13,761 nucleotides of DNA from an uncultured Muribaculaceae bacterium (GTDB taxonomy: Bacteria; Bacteroidota; Bacteroidia; Bacteroidales; Muribaculaceae). Below the pieces are notes generated by a model, which saw only the letters and a program-made list of their open reading frames with translations, ran no database searches and had not been told where the DNA came from. How positions within the stretch are numbered: position 1 is the first letter of the stretch; each line of letters opens with the position of its first letter. The stretch is from assembly GCA_910584495.1 (NCBI GenBank), contig CAJUAR010000074.1:1-13761 (forward strand), in the 5' to 3' direction. Shown one piece after another: positions 1 through 6,554 of the stretch. The position numbers and the translations under genes are program-made.

Positions 1-63
1 GCTTGGCGACTGATGCCGCTTAGCCTATGAATATTTTTTTAACGAACTATTGATTTTAACACA

Positions 64-1992
64 ATGAAAAAATATCTGCTGTGTGCCCTCGCGGCCACTA
101 TGTCGCTCTGCGCAACTGCCAAAAACGACAATCCAGTGCTGATGAACGTCAACGGTAAGGATGTGAAAGTGAGCGAGTTTGAATACCTTTTTAATAAGAA
201 CAACACTCAGCAAGCCGAGCCTCAGAGCCTCGACCAGTACCTTCAGATGTTCATCGACTACAAGCTGAAAGTGGCCGATGCCGAAGCTGCCGGCATACAG
301 AACACTCCCGAGTTTGAACAGGAGTTTGTCAAGTTCCGCAACGAGCTTTCCGAGCCTTATCTGCGCGATGCAGCTGTGGAGGATTCGCTTGTGTTGGTGA
401 GCTACAACCGCCGACGCGACAATGTGATGGTGAGCCACATCATGTTCAAATCAGGTGACTATGCAAAGGCCGATTCGGTTCGCACTGCCATTGTCGAAGG
501 AAAAACCAGTTTTGAAGATGCTGCACGAAAGTTCTCGGTGGACCGTGGGTCTAATCAGCGTGGAGGTTTGATGGGCAGCGTTGTGCCCGATCGTTTCCCA
601 TATGCTTTCGAGGACATGGCTTATAACACCGAGGTGGGTGGTATATCGTCTGTTGTAAATTCCGGTATAGGCCTTCACATCATAAGGGTTGAGAGCCGCA
701 AACCAAGCGAAGGCGAAGTGAACGCATCGCACATCTTGCTCGACACCCGTCGCCTCAATGCAAAACAGAAAGAAGAAGCCAAGGCTAAGATTGACTCCAT
801 CTATGGCCTTGCAGTTGCCGGAGAGGATTTTGGCGAGCTTGCCCGGAAATTCAGCAACGACCCCGGCTCGGCAGCCCGTGGCGGTGAGCTCGGTTGGTTT
901 GGTCGTGGAATGATGGTGGCTGAGTTCGACAGTGTGTCGTTCGCGCTTGCCGACGGTGAGATTTCCAAACCGTTCTCGACACAGTTCGGCTACCACATTG
1001 TGAAACGTATCGGCCATCGCGGGCTGCCCGAACTCGACGACAAGCTCCGCAAGGAAATTATCGGCAACATGGCTCGCGACAGTCGCGGTGCAATGCCTCT
1101 CAAAGCCCGCATAGCACAGCTTCGCAAACAATTCGGTGTCAAAGTCGATGATGCGGCTGTGGCAAAACTTAAATCTGCTGTTGCAGGAGGCTATAACGCC
1201 GAAGCTGTCGAGGCTCTCAAAGCTCTTAACGATTTGACCGTTGCCACAGTCAACGGCAATAAGATTACTTTTGGCACTGCTTTACCTTCGTTGCCTGAAA
1301 CCCTCGGAGCCCAAAACGATGTCGCAAGTGCTGAGCTTTTCATCACTAACAAGGTTGAAGAAGCCATCAACAATGCTGTGTCAGAAGCCTATCGTGTCCA
1401 GCTTTTGGAAACTACACCCGAATTTGCAAACCTTGTCAATGAGTACCGCGACGGTATTCTTCTCTTCGACATCTCAAATCGTAATGTGTGGGACCGTGCT
1501 ACAAAAGATACCGAAGGTCTGGAAAAATTCTTCAATGAGAACCGCGACCGCTACGTATGGAGCGAGCCCAAGTTCAAGAGCTTCATAATTTTTGCCCATA
1601 ACGATTCGGTGCTGGCCAAAACACTACAATATGCCGATTCTCTCAGCACCGACAATCCTGCGCAGTTTGTTCGCGACATGCGTCAACGTTTCGGTCTCGA
1701 CATCAAGATTGAACGCGTTATAGCTTCAAAGGGTGAAAACCAATACACCGACTATCTTGGTTTTGGTGGCGCACGTCCCGAAACAAAAGAACGCGACCGC
1801 TGGAAATCGTATGCTGCCTACGGCGGCCAGGTGATCAGCCAGCCTCAGGAAGCCGCCGATGTGCGCGGTGCCGCTTTGGCCGACTATCAGGCTAAACTCG
1901 AAAAAGACTGGATGAACGACCTTCACAAGAAATATAAGGTGAAAGTAAACGAAAAAGTTTTCAACAAACTTAAGAAAAAATATAACAAATGA
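64..1992 (+). CDS. Periplasmic peptidyl-prolyl cis-trans isomerase with two parvulin domains (SurA/PpiC type)
   Basis: Predicted periplasmic foldase of 642 residues that would isomerise Xaa-Pro bonds and chaperone outer-membrane proteins. Residues 1-19 look like a type I signal peptide (KKY, a hydrophobic core, then ATA before K20). Residues about 20-115 resemble the helical SurA-type chaperone region. Two PpiC/rotamase repeats follow: about 121-211, with VSHIMF, GGLMG and GIGLHIIRV, and about 220-318, with ASHILL, GGELGWFGRG and FGYHIVKR. The C-terminal 320 residues carry no motif I recognise and may be a second chaperone region. The ATG at 64 is the first before the signal peptide. No promoter is visible in the 63 bases upstream, so it may be transcribed from an earlier gene. 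Its stop overlaps the next start (ATGA). The family call is firm; the exact orthologue is not. Confidence 0.93.
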   Translation: MKKYLLCALAATMSLCATAKNDNPVLMNVNGKDVKVSEFEYLFNKNNTQQAEPQSLDQYLQMFIDYKLKVADAEAAGIQNTPEFEQEFVKFRNELSEPYLRDAAVEDSLVLVSYNRRRDNVMVSHIMFKSGDYAKADSVRTAIVEGKTSFEDAARKFSVDRGSNQRGGLMGSVVPDRFPYAFEDMAYNTEVGGISSVVNSGIGLHIIRVESRKPSEGEVNASHILLDTRRLNAKQKEEAKAKIDSIYGLAVAGEDFGELARKFSNDPGSAARGGELGWFGRGMMVAEFDSVSFALADGEISKPFSTQFGYHIVKRIGHRGLPELDDKLRKEIIGNMARDSRGAMPLKARIAQLRKQFGVKVDDAAVAKLKSAVAGGYNAEAVEALKALNDLTVATVNGNKITFGTALPSLPETLGAQNDVASAELFITNKVEEAINNAVSEAYRVQLLETTPEFANLVNEYRDGILLFDISNRNVWDRATKDTEGLEKFFNENRDRYVWSEPKFKSFIIFAHNDSVLAKTLQYADSLSTDNPAQFVRDMRQRFGLDIKIERVIASKGENQYTDYLGFGGARPETKERDRWKSYAAYGGQVISQPQEAADVRGAALADYQAKLEKDWMNDLHKKYKVKVNEKVFNKLKKKYNK

Positions 1993-2861
1993 GGCCGACC
2001 GGCACTCTTGCCATAATCGCCATCGGAGCCGCTTTGATTGCATCTTGCGGTTCCGGTGGCGGTTCCGTCTATCCCGAAGGCACTGTGGTGGTAGTTAGCG
2101 GCGAATGTCTCAGCATTGAGCAGGTGAAACAAAACATTCCCGCCGGTCTGACCCCTGACGACAGCATGATGATGGCCAAAGCGTATATCCGCCAGTGGGT
2201 GGATGCAAAGTTGGTTGAACGTGTTGCCCGTGATGAGGTGGATATGGACGAAATCGACCGTCTCACACACGAATACCGCCTTCAGCTTATTATGAGCCAC
2301 TATAGGCGTGCTATGGCAGTCCAGGCCAGCGACGGATTTTTCTGCGAGGATTCAATCCGTGCTTTCTACGATGCCAATCCAGGCCAGTTCAAGCTCGAGC
2401 GACCTTTGATCAAGGGTGTCTACCTTAAGGTACCCGACGATGCCGAGAACCTTCGCTTGCTTCGTCGCCTCTATAGGAGCGACAAACCTACCGACATGGA
2501 CAAACTCGAAAAAGCTGCCGCAAGCTCAGCCGTGCACTACGATTATTTTCGCGACCAGTGGACCGACTGGGAACAGGTCGAGAACCGGATTCCGGTAGAT
2601 TTCGGTGCTTCACGTATGCAGGCTATAGCCCAACACAAACCTCTCGAGGTTAACGTCGACGGCTTCGTCTACCTGCTCTCGGTAAGCGATTTTCTCCCGG
2701 CCGGGGCTCCGATGCCCTATCAGGCAGCACGCGAGCTGGTGCGCGACCGTCTCATCAATCGAAAACGAAAACTTTACGACAGCAAACTGCGCGACGACCT
2801 TTTTCACACGGCTGCGGAGCGTGGTATTGTGGTGTTTCCATCTTCTAATGGAAAAAACTGA
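1989..2861 (+). CDS. SurA-like lipoprotein without a recognisable parvulin domain
   Basis: 290-residue predicted lipoprotein. The N-terminus is hydrophobic and ends in the lipobox LIASC with Cys20, followed by a GSGGG linker. The region around residues 30-130 is rich in helices and has the look of a SurA N-terminal chaperone segment (SIEQVKQNIP, AKAYIRQWVDAKLVE, FYDANPGQF). The last 50 residues also fit the SurA-type scheme (YQAARELVRDRLINRKR). I do not find the parvulin hallmarks between them (no SHIL, GGxLG or GYHI). It is therefore probably a chaperone-only or degenerate paralogue of the upstream foldase, and it is translationally coupled to it by the ATGA overlap at 1989-1992. In Bacteroidales genomes such genes are often annotated peptidylprolyl isomerase, a name that would overstate what this sequence shows. 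Lipoprotein status is seen directly; the chaperone role is inferred. Confidence 0.85.
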   Translation: MRPTGTLAIIAIGAALIASCGSGGGSVYPEGTVVVVSGECLSIEQVKQNIPAGLTPDDSMMMAKAYIRQWVDAKLVERVARDEVDMDEIDRLTHEYRLQLIMSHYRRAMAVQASDGFFCEDSIRAFYDANPGQFKLERPLIKGVYLKVPDDAENLRLLRRLYRSDKPTDMDKLEKAAASSAVHYDYFRDQWTDWEQVENRIPVDFGASRMQAIAQHKPLEVNVDGFVYLLSVSDFLPAGAPMPYQAARELVRDRLINRKRKLYDSKLRDDLFHTAAERGIVVFPSSNGKN

Positions 2862-2865
2862 CAAC

Positions 2866-3255
2866 ATGAACACAAAGAAAATCGAAGAGGCCGTCGGCCG
2901 CAAAAATTCACGACAATACAACTGCGCTCAGGCTGTAGCATGTACTTTCTGCACCGAAACCGGGGCCGACGAAGCTGTGATGAAAAACGTGTGCAATGCC
3001 TTTGGCACAGGTATGGGCAATATGGAGGGCACTTGTGGAGCTCTTGTGGGAGCCGGCGTGGTGCTCGGTCTTGTCCTCGGCGACAGAATTAAAGCTATGC
3101 AGGCTCAGCGTCGCATAATGGAAAAATTCCAGCAGCGCAACGGTGCGACTGTTTGCAAAATGCTCAAAGGAAAAGAGACAGGAGTAGAACTTCGCCCATG
3201 CTCGCTGTGCGTGGCCGATGCTACTGAGTTCCTGCTCGATGAGTTAAAGATGTAA
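2866..3255 (+). CDS. C_GCAxxG_C_C family protein (putative redox-active protein)
   Basis: 129-residue protein with eight cysteines (20, 26, 29, 43, 57, 97, 112, 115). The pattern matches the C_GCAxxG_C_C family: NCAQAV near the N-terminus, GTCGALVGAG at 55-64, and a closing CSLC at 112-115. The biochemical role of the family is unsettled; the ordered cysteines suggest metal binding or thiol redox chemistry. There is no signal peptide, but the GALVGAGVVLGLVLG stretch is hydrophobic. I chose the ATG at 2866, four bases after the preceding stop. An in-frame ATG at 2848 would add six residues and overlap the upstream gene by 14 bases, so the start is not certain. Its tight linkage to the two foldase genes suggests one transcript. 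The adjacent convergent gene begins its stop codon only 15 bases downstream. Confidence 0.9.
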   Translation: MNTKKIEEAVGRKNSRQYNCAQAVACTFCTETGADEAVMKNVCNAFGTGMGNMEGTCGALVGAGVVLGLVLGDRIKAMQAQRRIMEKFQQRNGATVCKMLKGKETGVELRPCSLCVADATEFLLDELKM

Positions 3256-3278
3256 GGACTGTTTGCAGCCTATTTTTT
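3256..3278 (+). terminator. Weak candidate terminator after the foldase operon
   Basis: A short hairpin (GG, bulged A, CTG, loop TTTG, CAG, CC) is followed by a T-rich run at 3271-3278. The stem is only five pairs with a bulge, so this is a tentative call. It lies in the 14-base gap between two convergent genes, and its T-run is inside the end of the minus-strand gene. Confidence 0.3.
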
Positions 3279-4061
3279 GTATTTGCGGTAAGCGGCGGCC
3301 ATGCGTGTGTGGTAGCCGCGTTTGGCATATGAGGGTCCGTTATAGATGCGGGCAAATGCCGCCCAGTTTTTGTTTTTCAGATGTGGTAGCAGCCCGGTGT
3401 TGCGGATAAAGTTGGCAAAGAGCTCAAGCTGGTCGAATTCGGATCGGCTCACGAGTTCCATGAATTCTTCGGGCGAGGATGCGCCGCATAGCTGCCAGTT
3501 GAAGCCGCCAATCTGGAACATACCCCAGAAGGTACTCTCAATGGCAGTGATGCTGTCGATGGCCAGTGCAGCTTCAAAACGTGCATGCTGGGCTGCCTGT
3601 AGATTTCCGTATTTGGAGATATTTATCGGTTTGAGAGCTTCTGACTTCGTGTGCTTGCCAAGGTTTATTTTGCGTTTTGCCGCATTTCGCTTGAACACTG
3701 CAAGGTCGAAGTTAATCACCGGTTTGCCGTTGTCGGTGAAGCCGCGATGCGTGCGTCCGGTCTCAATGTCGACAATGGCACGGATGGCTGCGGTCTCTAC
3801 ATCGAGTTCTTTGGCGATTTCTTTAAAATCTTCCTCTGTGAGGGGGCCGGAGTGCTTGACAAGGTCGGGGCGCGGCAGAAATGAGGTGTGAAGTGTGTCG
3901 TTGTTGATAACTATAAATGTTCGGCCCAGCGAGTCGACATTGACTCCTTCGCGGTCGTAGACATAGATGGTATCCGGAACAGCAAGCACCCCTTGCCGGC
4001 GGGCGGCATGGCAGCCGCCCGCAAGCAAGAGTGCAAGAGTTATAATGACGATGCTTCGCAT
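3270..4061 (-). CDS. Muramidase-like lipoprotein (PF11860/DUF3380-type N-acetylmuramidase fold)
   Basis: 263-residue predicted lipoprotein: a hydrophobic N-terminus ends in the lipobox LAGGC with Cys17. Residues about 75-260 follow the N-acetylmuramidase (DUF3380) pattern known from phage and bacterial cell-wall lysins. The matches are AAIRAIVDIETG with Glu100 in the position expected for the catalytic acid, then GFTDNGKPVINFD, then STFWGMFQIGGFNW, then QLELFANFIR, NWAAFARIYNGPSY and a final YHTRMAAAYRKYKK. Where the family usually has a Phe-Glu pair after GxP-hydrophobic-x, this protein has Phe-Asp (118-119). The residues between the lipid anchor and the domain (18-74) are unassigned. The gene starts 6 nt after the pepD stop, so the two are probably cotranscribed. 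A role in peptidoglycan turnover at the envelope is an inference; activity is not proven by the sequence. Confidence 0.83.
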   Translation of the reverse strand: MRSIVIITLALLLAGGCHAARRQGVLAVPDTIYVYDREGVNVDSLGRTFIVINNDTLHTSFLPRPDLVKHSGPLTEEDFKEIAKELDVETAAIRAIVDIETGRTHRGFTDNGKPVINFDLAVFKRNAAKRKINLGKHTKSEALKPINISKYGNLQAAQHARFEAALAIDSITAIESTFWGMFQIGGFNWQLCGASSPEEFMELVSRSEFDQLELFANFIRNTGLLPHLKNKNWAAFARIYNGPSYAKRGYHTRMAAAYRKYKK

Positions 4062-4067
4062 CGGTGC

Positions 4068-5525
4068 TTATTTCAGATTGGCAACTTTTTCGAGGGTGCG
4101 TGTAATCTGACCCCAGAAACGTTCTACAGCAGGGATGTACATGCGTTCGCTCGGAGAGTGAACATCGCGCAGTGTGGGACCGAACGATACCATGTCGAGG
4201 TGGGGATATTTGTGGCGGAAAAGACCGCATTCCAGACCGGCGTGGATGGCCTTGATGGCGGGACGGACACCATAGAGCTCCTCGTAGGCATCAGATGCGA
4301 GGTGGAGGATTTTGGAGTCCATGTTGGGGGCCCAGCCGGGGTAGCCGTCGCCGTGTGTCACTTCGGCACCTGCAAGGCGGAAGAGGGCTTCGACCTGACG
4401 GGCGATGTCCCATTTGCGCGACTCAACCGAAGAGCGCTGCGATGTGGTAATCATGATTTCGTCGTCGCCTTTCATCTTGACAGATGCGAGGTTGGTCGAT
4501 GTCTCGACCAGGCCGGGAAGGTCACGGCTCATGGAAATCACGCCGTGGGGAGCGCAGTAGAGGGATTCGATGAGTGCGATGGTGGTACTGTGGTCAACGG
4601 CATATTCAGGACGGTCCTCGCTGGTGAGTTCGAACTTCATGTCTGTTTCGAGACCTGCATATTCGGCTTCGACATCGGCAACGAATTTGTTGAAGAGCAC
4701 GCGTACATTTTCCTTCTTGGACACTTCTACGCCGAATACAGCGTGGGCTGCGCGGGGGATAGCGTTGCGCAGGTTGCCGCCGTCAATCTGGCAGAGCGAC
4801 ACTTCGTGCTCGAGAGAAAGGGCATAGAGGAAGCGGGCGAGCAGTTTGTTGGCGTTGGCGCGGCCCAGGTGGATGTCACCGCCCGAGTGGCCGCCGAGCA
4901 GACCGCTGATGTCGAATTTGAAATAGTGGAAATCGGTGGGCGCGAAGGAACGCTTGTATTTGAATGTGCAGGTTGTGTCGACACCGCCGGCGCAGCCTAC
5001 GAAGATTTCGGCATCGTCTTCGCTGTCGAGATTCAGGAGCATGGATGCTGTGAGCATGCCGTCGCCGAGGTTGTTTGCTCCGGTCAGGCCTGTTTCTTCA
5101 TCAACGGTGAAGAGAGCTTCGATGGGGCCGTGGACAAGGCTGTCGTCGGTGAAAACGGCTAGAGCCGCAGCCATGCCTATGCCGTTGTCGGCGCCCAGGG
5201 TGGTGCCGTCGGCACGGAGCCAGTCGCCGTCAACGATGGTGCGGATAGGCTCGTTCTCGAAGTCGAAGTTTTTGTCGTTCGATTCGCAAACCATGTCCAT
5301 GTGGGCCTGAAGGGCTACTATGGGGGCATTTTCGTGGCCTGGTGTGGCCGCTTTGCGCATCACAACGTTGCCAACGGCATCGGTGGCTACTTCGATATTG
5401 TGTTTGGCCGCGAAGTCCAGAAGATACTTGCGGATTTTTTCTTCTTTTTTAGACGGGCGCGGAACGTGGTTGATTTCGTCGAAAATGGCAAAAACGTTGG
5501 CCGGTTTGAGATCCTTGATTGTCAT
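4068..5525 (-). CDS. pepD: Aminoacyl-histidine dipeptidase (cytosol non-specific dipeptidase, M20 family)
   Basis: Zinc-dependent dipeptidase that hydrolyses Xaa-His and other dipeptides in the cytoplasm, supplying free amino acids. Starting at the ATG at 5525 gives 485 residues, the length I recall for E. coli PepD; an upstream in-frame ATG at 5555 would add ten unlikely residues. Expected metal and catalytic residues are visible: QAHMDMV (His75, Asp77), GADNGIGMA (Asp113), VDEETGLTGA (Glu143, Glu144), LNLDSED (Asp167) and a C-terminal DVHSPSE (His456). The dimerisation (lid) domain lies roughly between residues 200 and 395, with GGHSGGDI at its start. No signal peptide is seen. It is the first gene of a minus-strand pair with the muramidase-like lipoprotein 6 nt downstream. 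I see no convincing TAnnTTTG box on the minus strand in the 170 bases before it. Confidence 0.95.
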   Translation of the reverse strand: MTIKDLKPANVFAIFDEINHVPRPSKKEEKIRKYLLDFAAKHNIEVATDAVGNVVMRKAATPGHENAPIVALQAHMDMVCESNDKNFDFENEPIRTIVDGDWLRADGTTLGADNGIGMAAALAVFTDDSLVHGPIEALFTVDEETGLTGANNLGDGMLTASMLLNLDSEDDAEIFVGCAGGVDTTCTFKYKRSFAPTDFHYFKFDISGLLGGHSGGDIHLGRANANKLLARFLYALSLEHEVSLCQIDGGNLRNAIPRAAHAVFGVEVSKKENVRVLFNKFVADVEAEYAGLETDMKFELTSEDRPEYAVDHSTTIALIESLYCAPHGVISMSRDLPGLVETSTNLASVKMKGDDEIMITTSQRSSVESRKWDIARQVEALFRLAGAEVTHGDGYPGWAPNMDSKILHLASDAYEELYGVRPAIKAIHAGLECGLFRHKYPHLDMVSFGPTLRDVHSPSERMYIPAVERFWGQITRTLEKVANLK

Positions 5526-5663
5526 ACTATGAATTTGTTTGTTGATATGTTGCAAAAGACTAATAAAGTTTTCGTATTTAGAAATAATGTTAAAAACAGG
5601 CTAAATCGCCCTCTAAATTACAAAATAAAAATCAAATACCGAAAATTTAGACACAATAATCGC

Positions 5664-5671
5664 TATCTTTG
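5664..5671 (+). promoter_or_regulatory. Bacteroidota -7 promoter box (TATCTTTG) for the 59-aa protein/ompH-like pair
   Basis: TATCTTTG fits the TAnnTTTG consensus and reads on as TTTGCAG, a common form in Bacteroidales. It lies 24 bases before the ATG at 5696. A good TTTG-like -33 box at the usual spacing is not obvious; the upstream DNA is A/T-rich. Confidence 0.7.
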
Positions 5672-5695
5672 CAGCGCAAAAGTGTTAGTTCTCAC

Positions 5696-5875
5696 ATGAA
5701 AACTATATTATTGACCGTCTTAATCCTTTTGTTGTCGGTGTTGCTGCTCGGCATCAAAGTATTGTTTGTCAAAGGCTCTCAGTTCCCTTCGGGCCATGTT
5801 GGCAGCAATGCTGCCCTGCGACGACGAGGCATCAGCTGTGCCTCCCATTCCGACGATGGTCAGCCCAAATCTTGA
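5696..5875 (+). CDS. Small conserved-type membrane protein, 59 aa, GISC motif
   Basis: 59-residue protein with one N-terminal hydrophobic segment (about residues 3-20) followed by a short polar tail. The tail holds FPSGHVGSNAALRRRGISC, which I recognise as the pattern of a small Bacteroidales membrane protein of unknown function (FPxxHVxxNxALRxRGISC with one Cys). The start at 5696 sits just after a TAnnTTTG promoter box and puts the hydrophobic segment at the N-terminus. The OmpH-like gene begins 22 nt downstream, so one transcript is likely. The membrane topology is inferred from hydrophobicity only. I cannot assign a function; the conserved Cys and Arg-rich motif would face the cytoplasm if the N-terminus is outside, or the periplasm if the segment works as a signal anchor. 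Confidence 0.8.
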   Translation: MKTILLTVLILLLSVLLLGIKVLFVKGSQFPSGHVGSNAALRRRGISCASHSDDGQPKS

Positions 5876-5897
5876 TACCATTCACAACCATCCTATA

Positions 5898-6494
5898 ATG
5901 AAGAAACTGTCAATAACAGTAAAAAGTCTCCTCGTAGCCGCCTTAGTTGCCGCTACCGCCTCATGCTCGGACAAACAGTCCACAGTAGCTACTACAGTCG
6001 CCTCAGGCGACAGCACAGTTGTGCTTCCCAACATCCGCTATATCGATGCCGATTCGGTAATGAGTGCCTATAGCCTTGCCCGCATGATTGCTGAAGAAGG
6101 CCAGCGCGAGCTCCTGCGCCTGCAGCAGCAGCAGGAACAGAAGCAGAAAGAACTGCAGAGCCTTGGCAACAGCATCCAGCAGAAACAGCAGAACAACGGC
6201 TATCTGTCGCAGGCCTCGTTCGATGCCGACGTGCAGAACTTCCAGAAGAAACAGGCAGAAGCCGAACGTTTCCTCGGCGCACAGCAGCAGCGCGTGCAGG
6301 CAGCCATGGCAGCAGCTCAGCAGCGCCTCAACGATTCGATTTCAAACTATGTGCGCGACTATAACGCCACTCACGGCTACGATGCAATTCTCCTTCGCGA
6401 GGCCGGAGTGTTCTTCAACCCCGCGCTCGACATCACTGCCGAGATTATCGAGGGCCTGAACTCGCGTCTCAAGACCGAAGACGAATCGAAATAA
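5898..6494 (+). CDS. OmpH/Skp-family periplasmic chaperone-like lipoprotein
   Basis: 198-residue protein of the OmpH (Skp) family, whose members hold unfolded outer-membrane proteins in the periplasm. The ATG at 5898 gives a clean signal sequence ending in ATASC (lipobox Cys23), unlike classical Skp, which is soluble. After a Ser/Thr-rich linker comes IRYIDADSVMSAY, the usual start of the OmpH core. A long coiled coil follows at about residues 62-150, very rich in Gln (a run of four at 77-80), as expected for Skp tentacles. The ending NATHGYDAILLREAGVFFNPALD returns to the core beta element and matches the family scheme. It follows the 59-aa gene by 22 nt and is followed by a hairpin at 6519. 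The longer in-frame extension to 5766 overlaps the small gene and is not used. Confidence 0.92.
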   Translation: MKKLSITVKSLLVAALVAATASCSDKQSTVATTVASGDSTVVLPNIRYIDADSVMSAYSLARMIAEEGQRELLRLQQQQEQKQKELQSLGNSIQQKQQNNGYLSQASFDADVQNFQKKQAEAERFLGAQQQRVQAAMAAAQQRLNDSISNYVRDYNATHGYDAILLREAGVFFNPALDITAEIIEGLNSRLKTEDESK

Positions 6495-6518
6495 CAGAAT
6501 TTCAATAATGCCTTTTAC

Positions 6519-6553
6519 GCCTGGCACTTTATAAGGTGTCAGGCTTGTTTATT
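6519..6553 (+). terminator. Rho-independent terminator-like hairpin after the ompH-like gene
   Basis: Left arm GCCTGGCAC (6519-6527) pairs fully with GTGTCAGGC (6536-6544) with one G-U pair; the loop is eight bases. A T-rich tail follows at 6545-6553, although it is interrupted (TTGTTTATT). It probably ends the ompH-like transcript. It also ends only ten bases before the next ATG, so it might affect translation of that gene if read-through occurs. Confidence 0.7.
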
Positions 6554-6554
6554 T

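Noticed and set aside
1..30. Possible tail of an upstream gene
   Set aside because: Frames ending at 23 and at 30 are open, but fewer than ten residues are visible in each, so no gene can be supported.
451..1131. 226-residue open frame on the minus strand inside the foldase gene
   Set aside because: It is antisense to both well-matched parvulin domains and shows no domain or start context of its own.
3888..5162. 424-residue open frame on the plus strand
   Set aside because: It lies opposite pepD and the muramidase-like gene, has an odd Val/Gly/Cys-rich composition and no motifs. It is a codon-bias shadow of pepD, whose full catalytic motif set is on the other strand.
5526..5555. Ten-residue extension of PepD to an upstream ATG
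   Set aside because: The shorter form matches the family length of 485 and starts with the usual TIKDLKP-like N-terminus.
5553..5562. Minus-strand TAGTCTTTTG as a promoter box for pepD
   Set aside because: The spacing inside the motif does not fit TAnnTTTG and no -33 box lies at the right distance.
5766..5897. 44-residue N-terminal extension of the OmpH-like protein
   Set aside because: It overlaps the 59-aa gene out of frame and would bury the signal sequence and lipobox. The ATG at 5898 is better.
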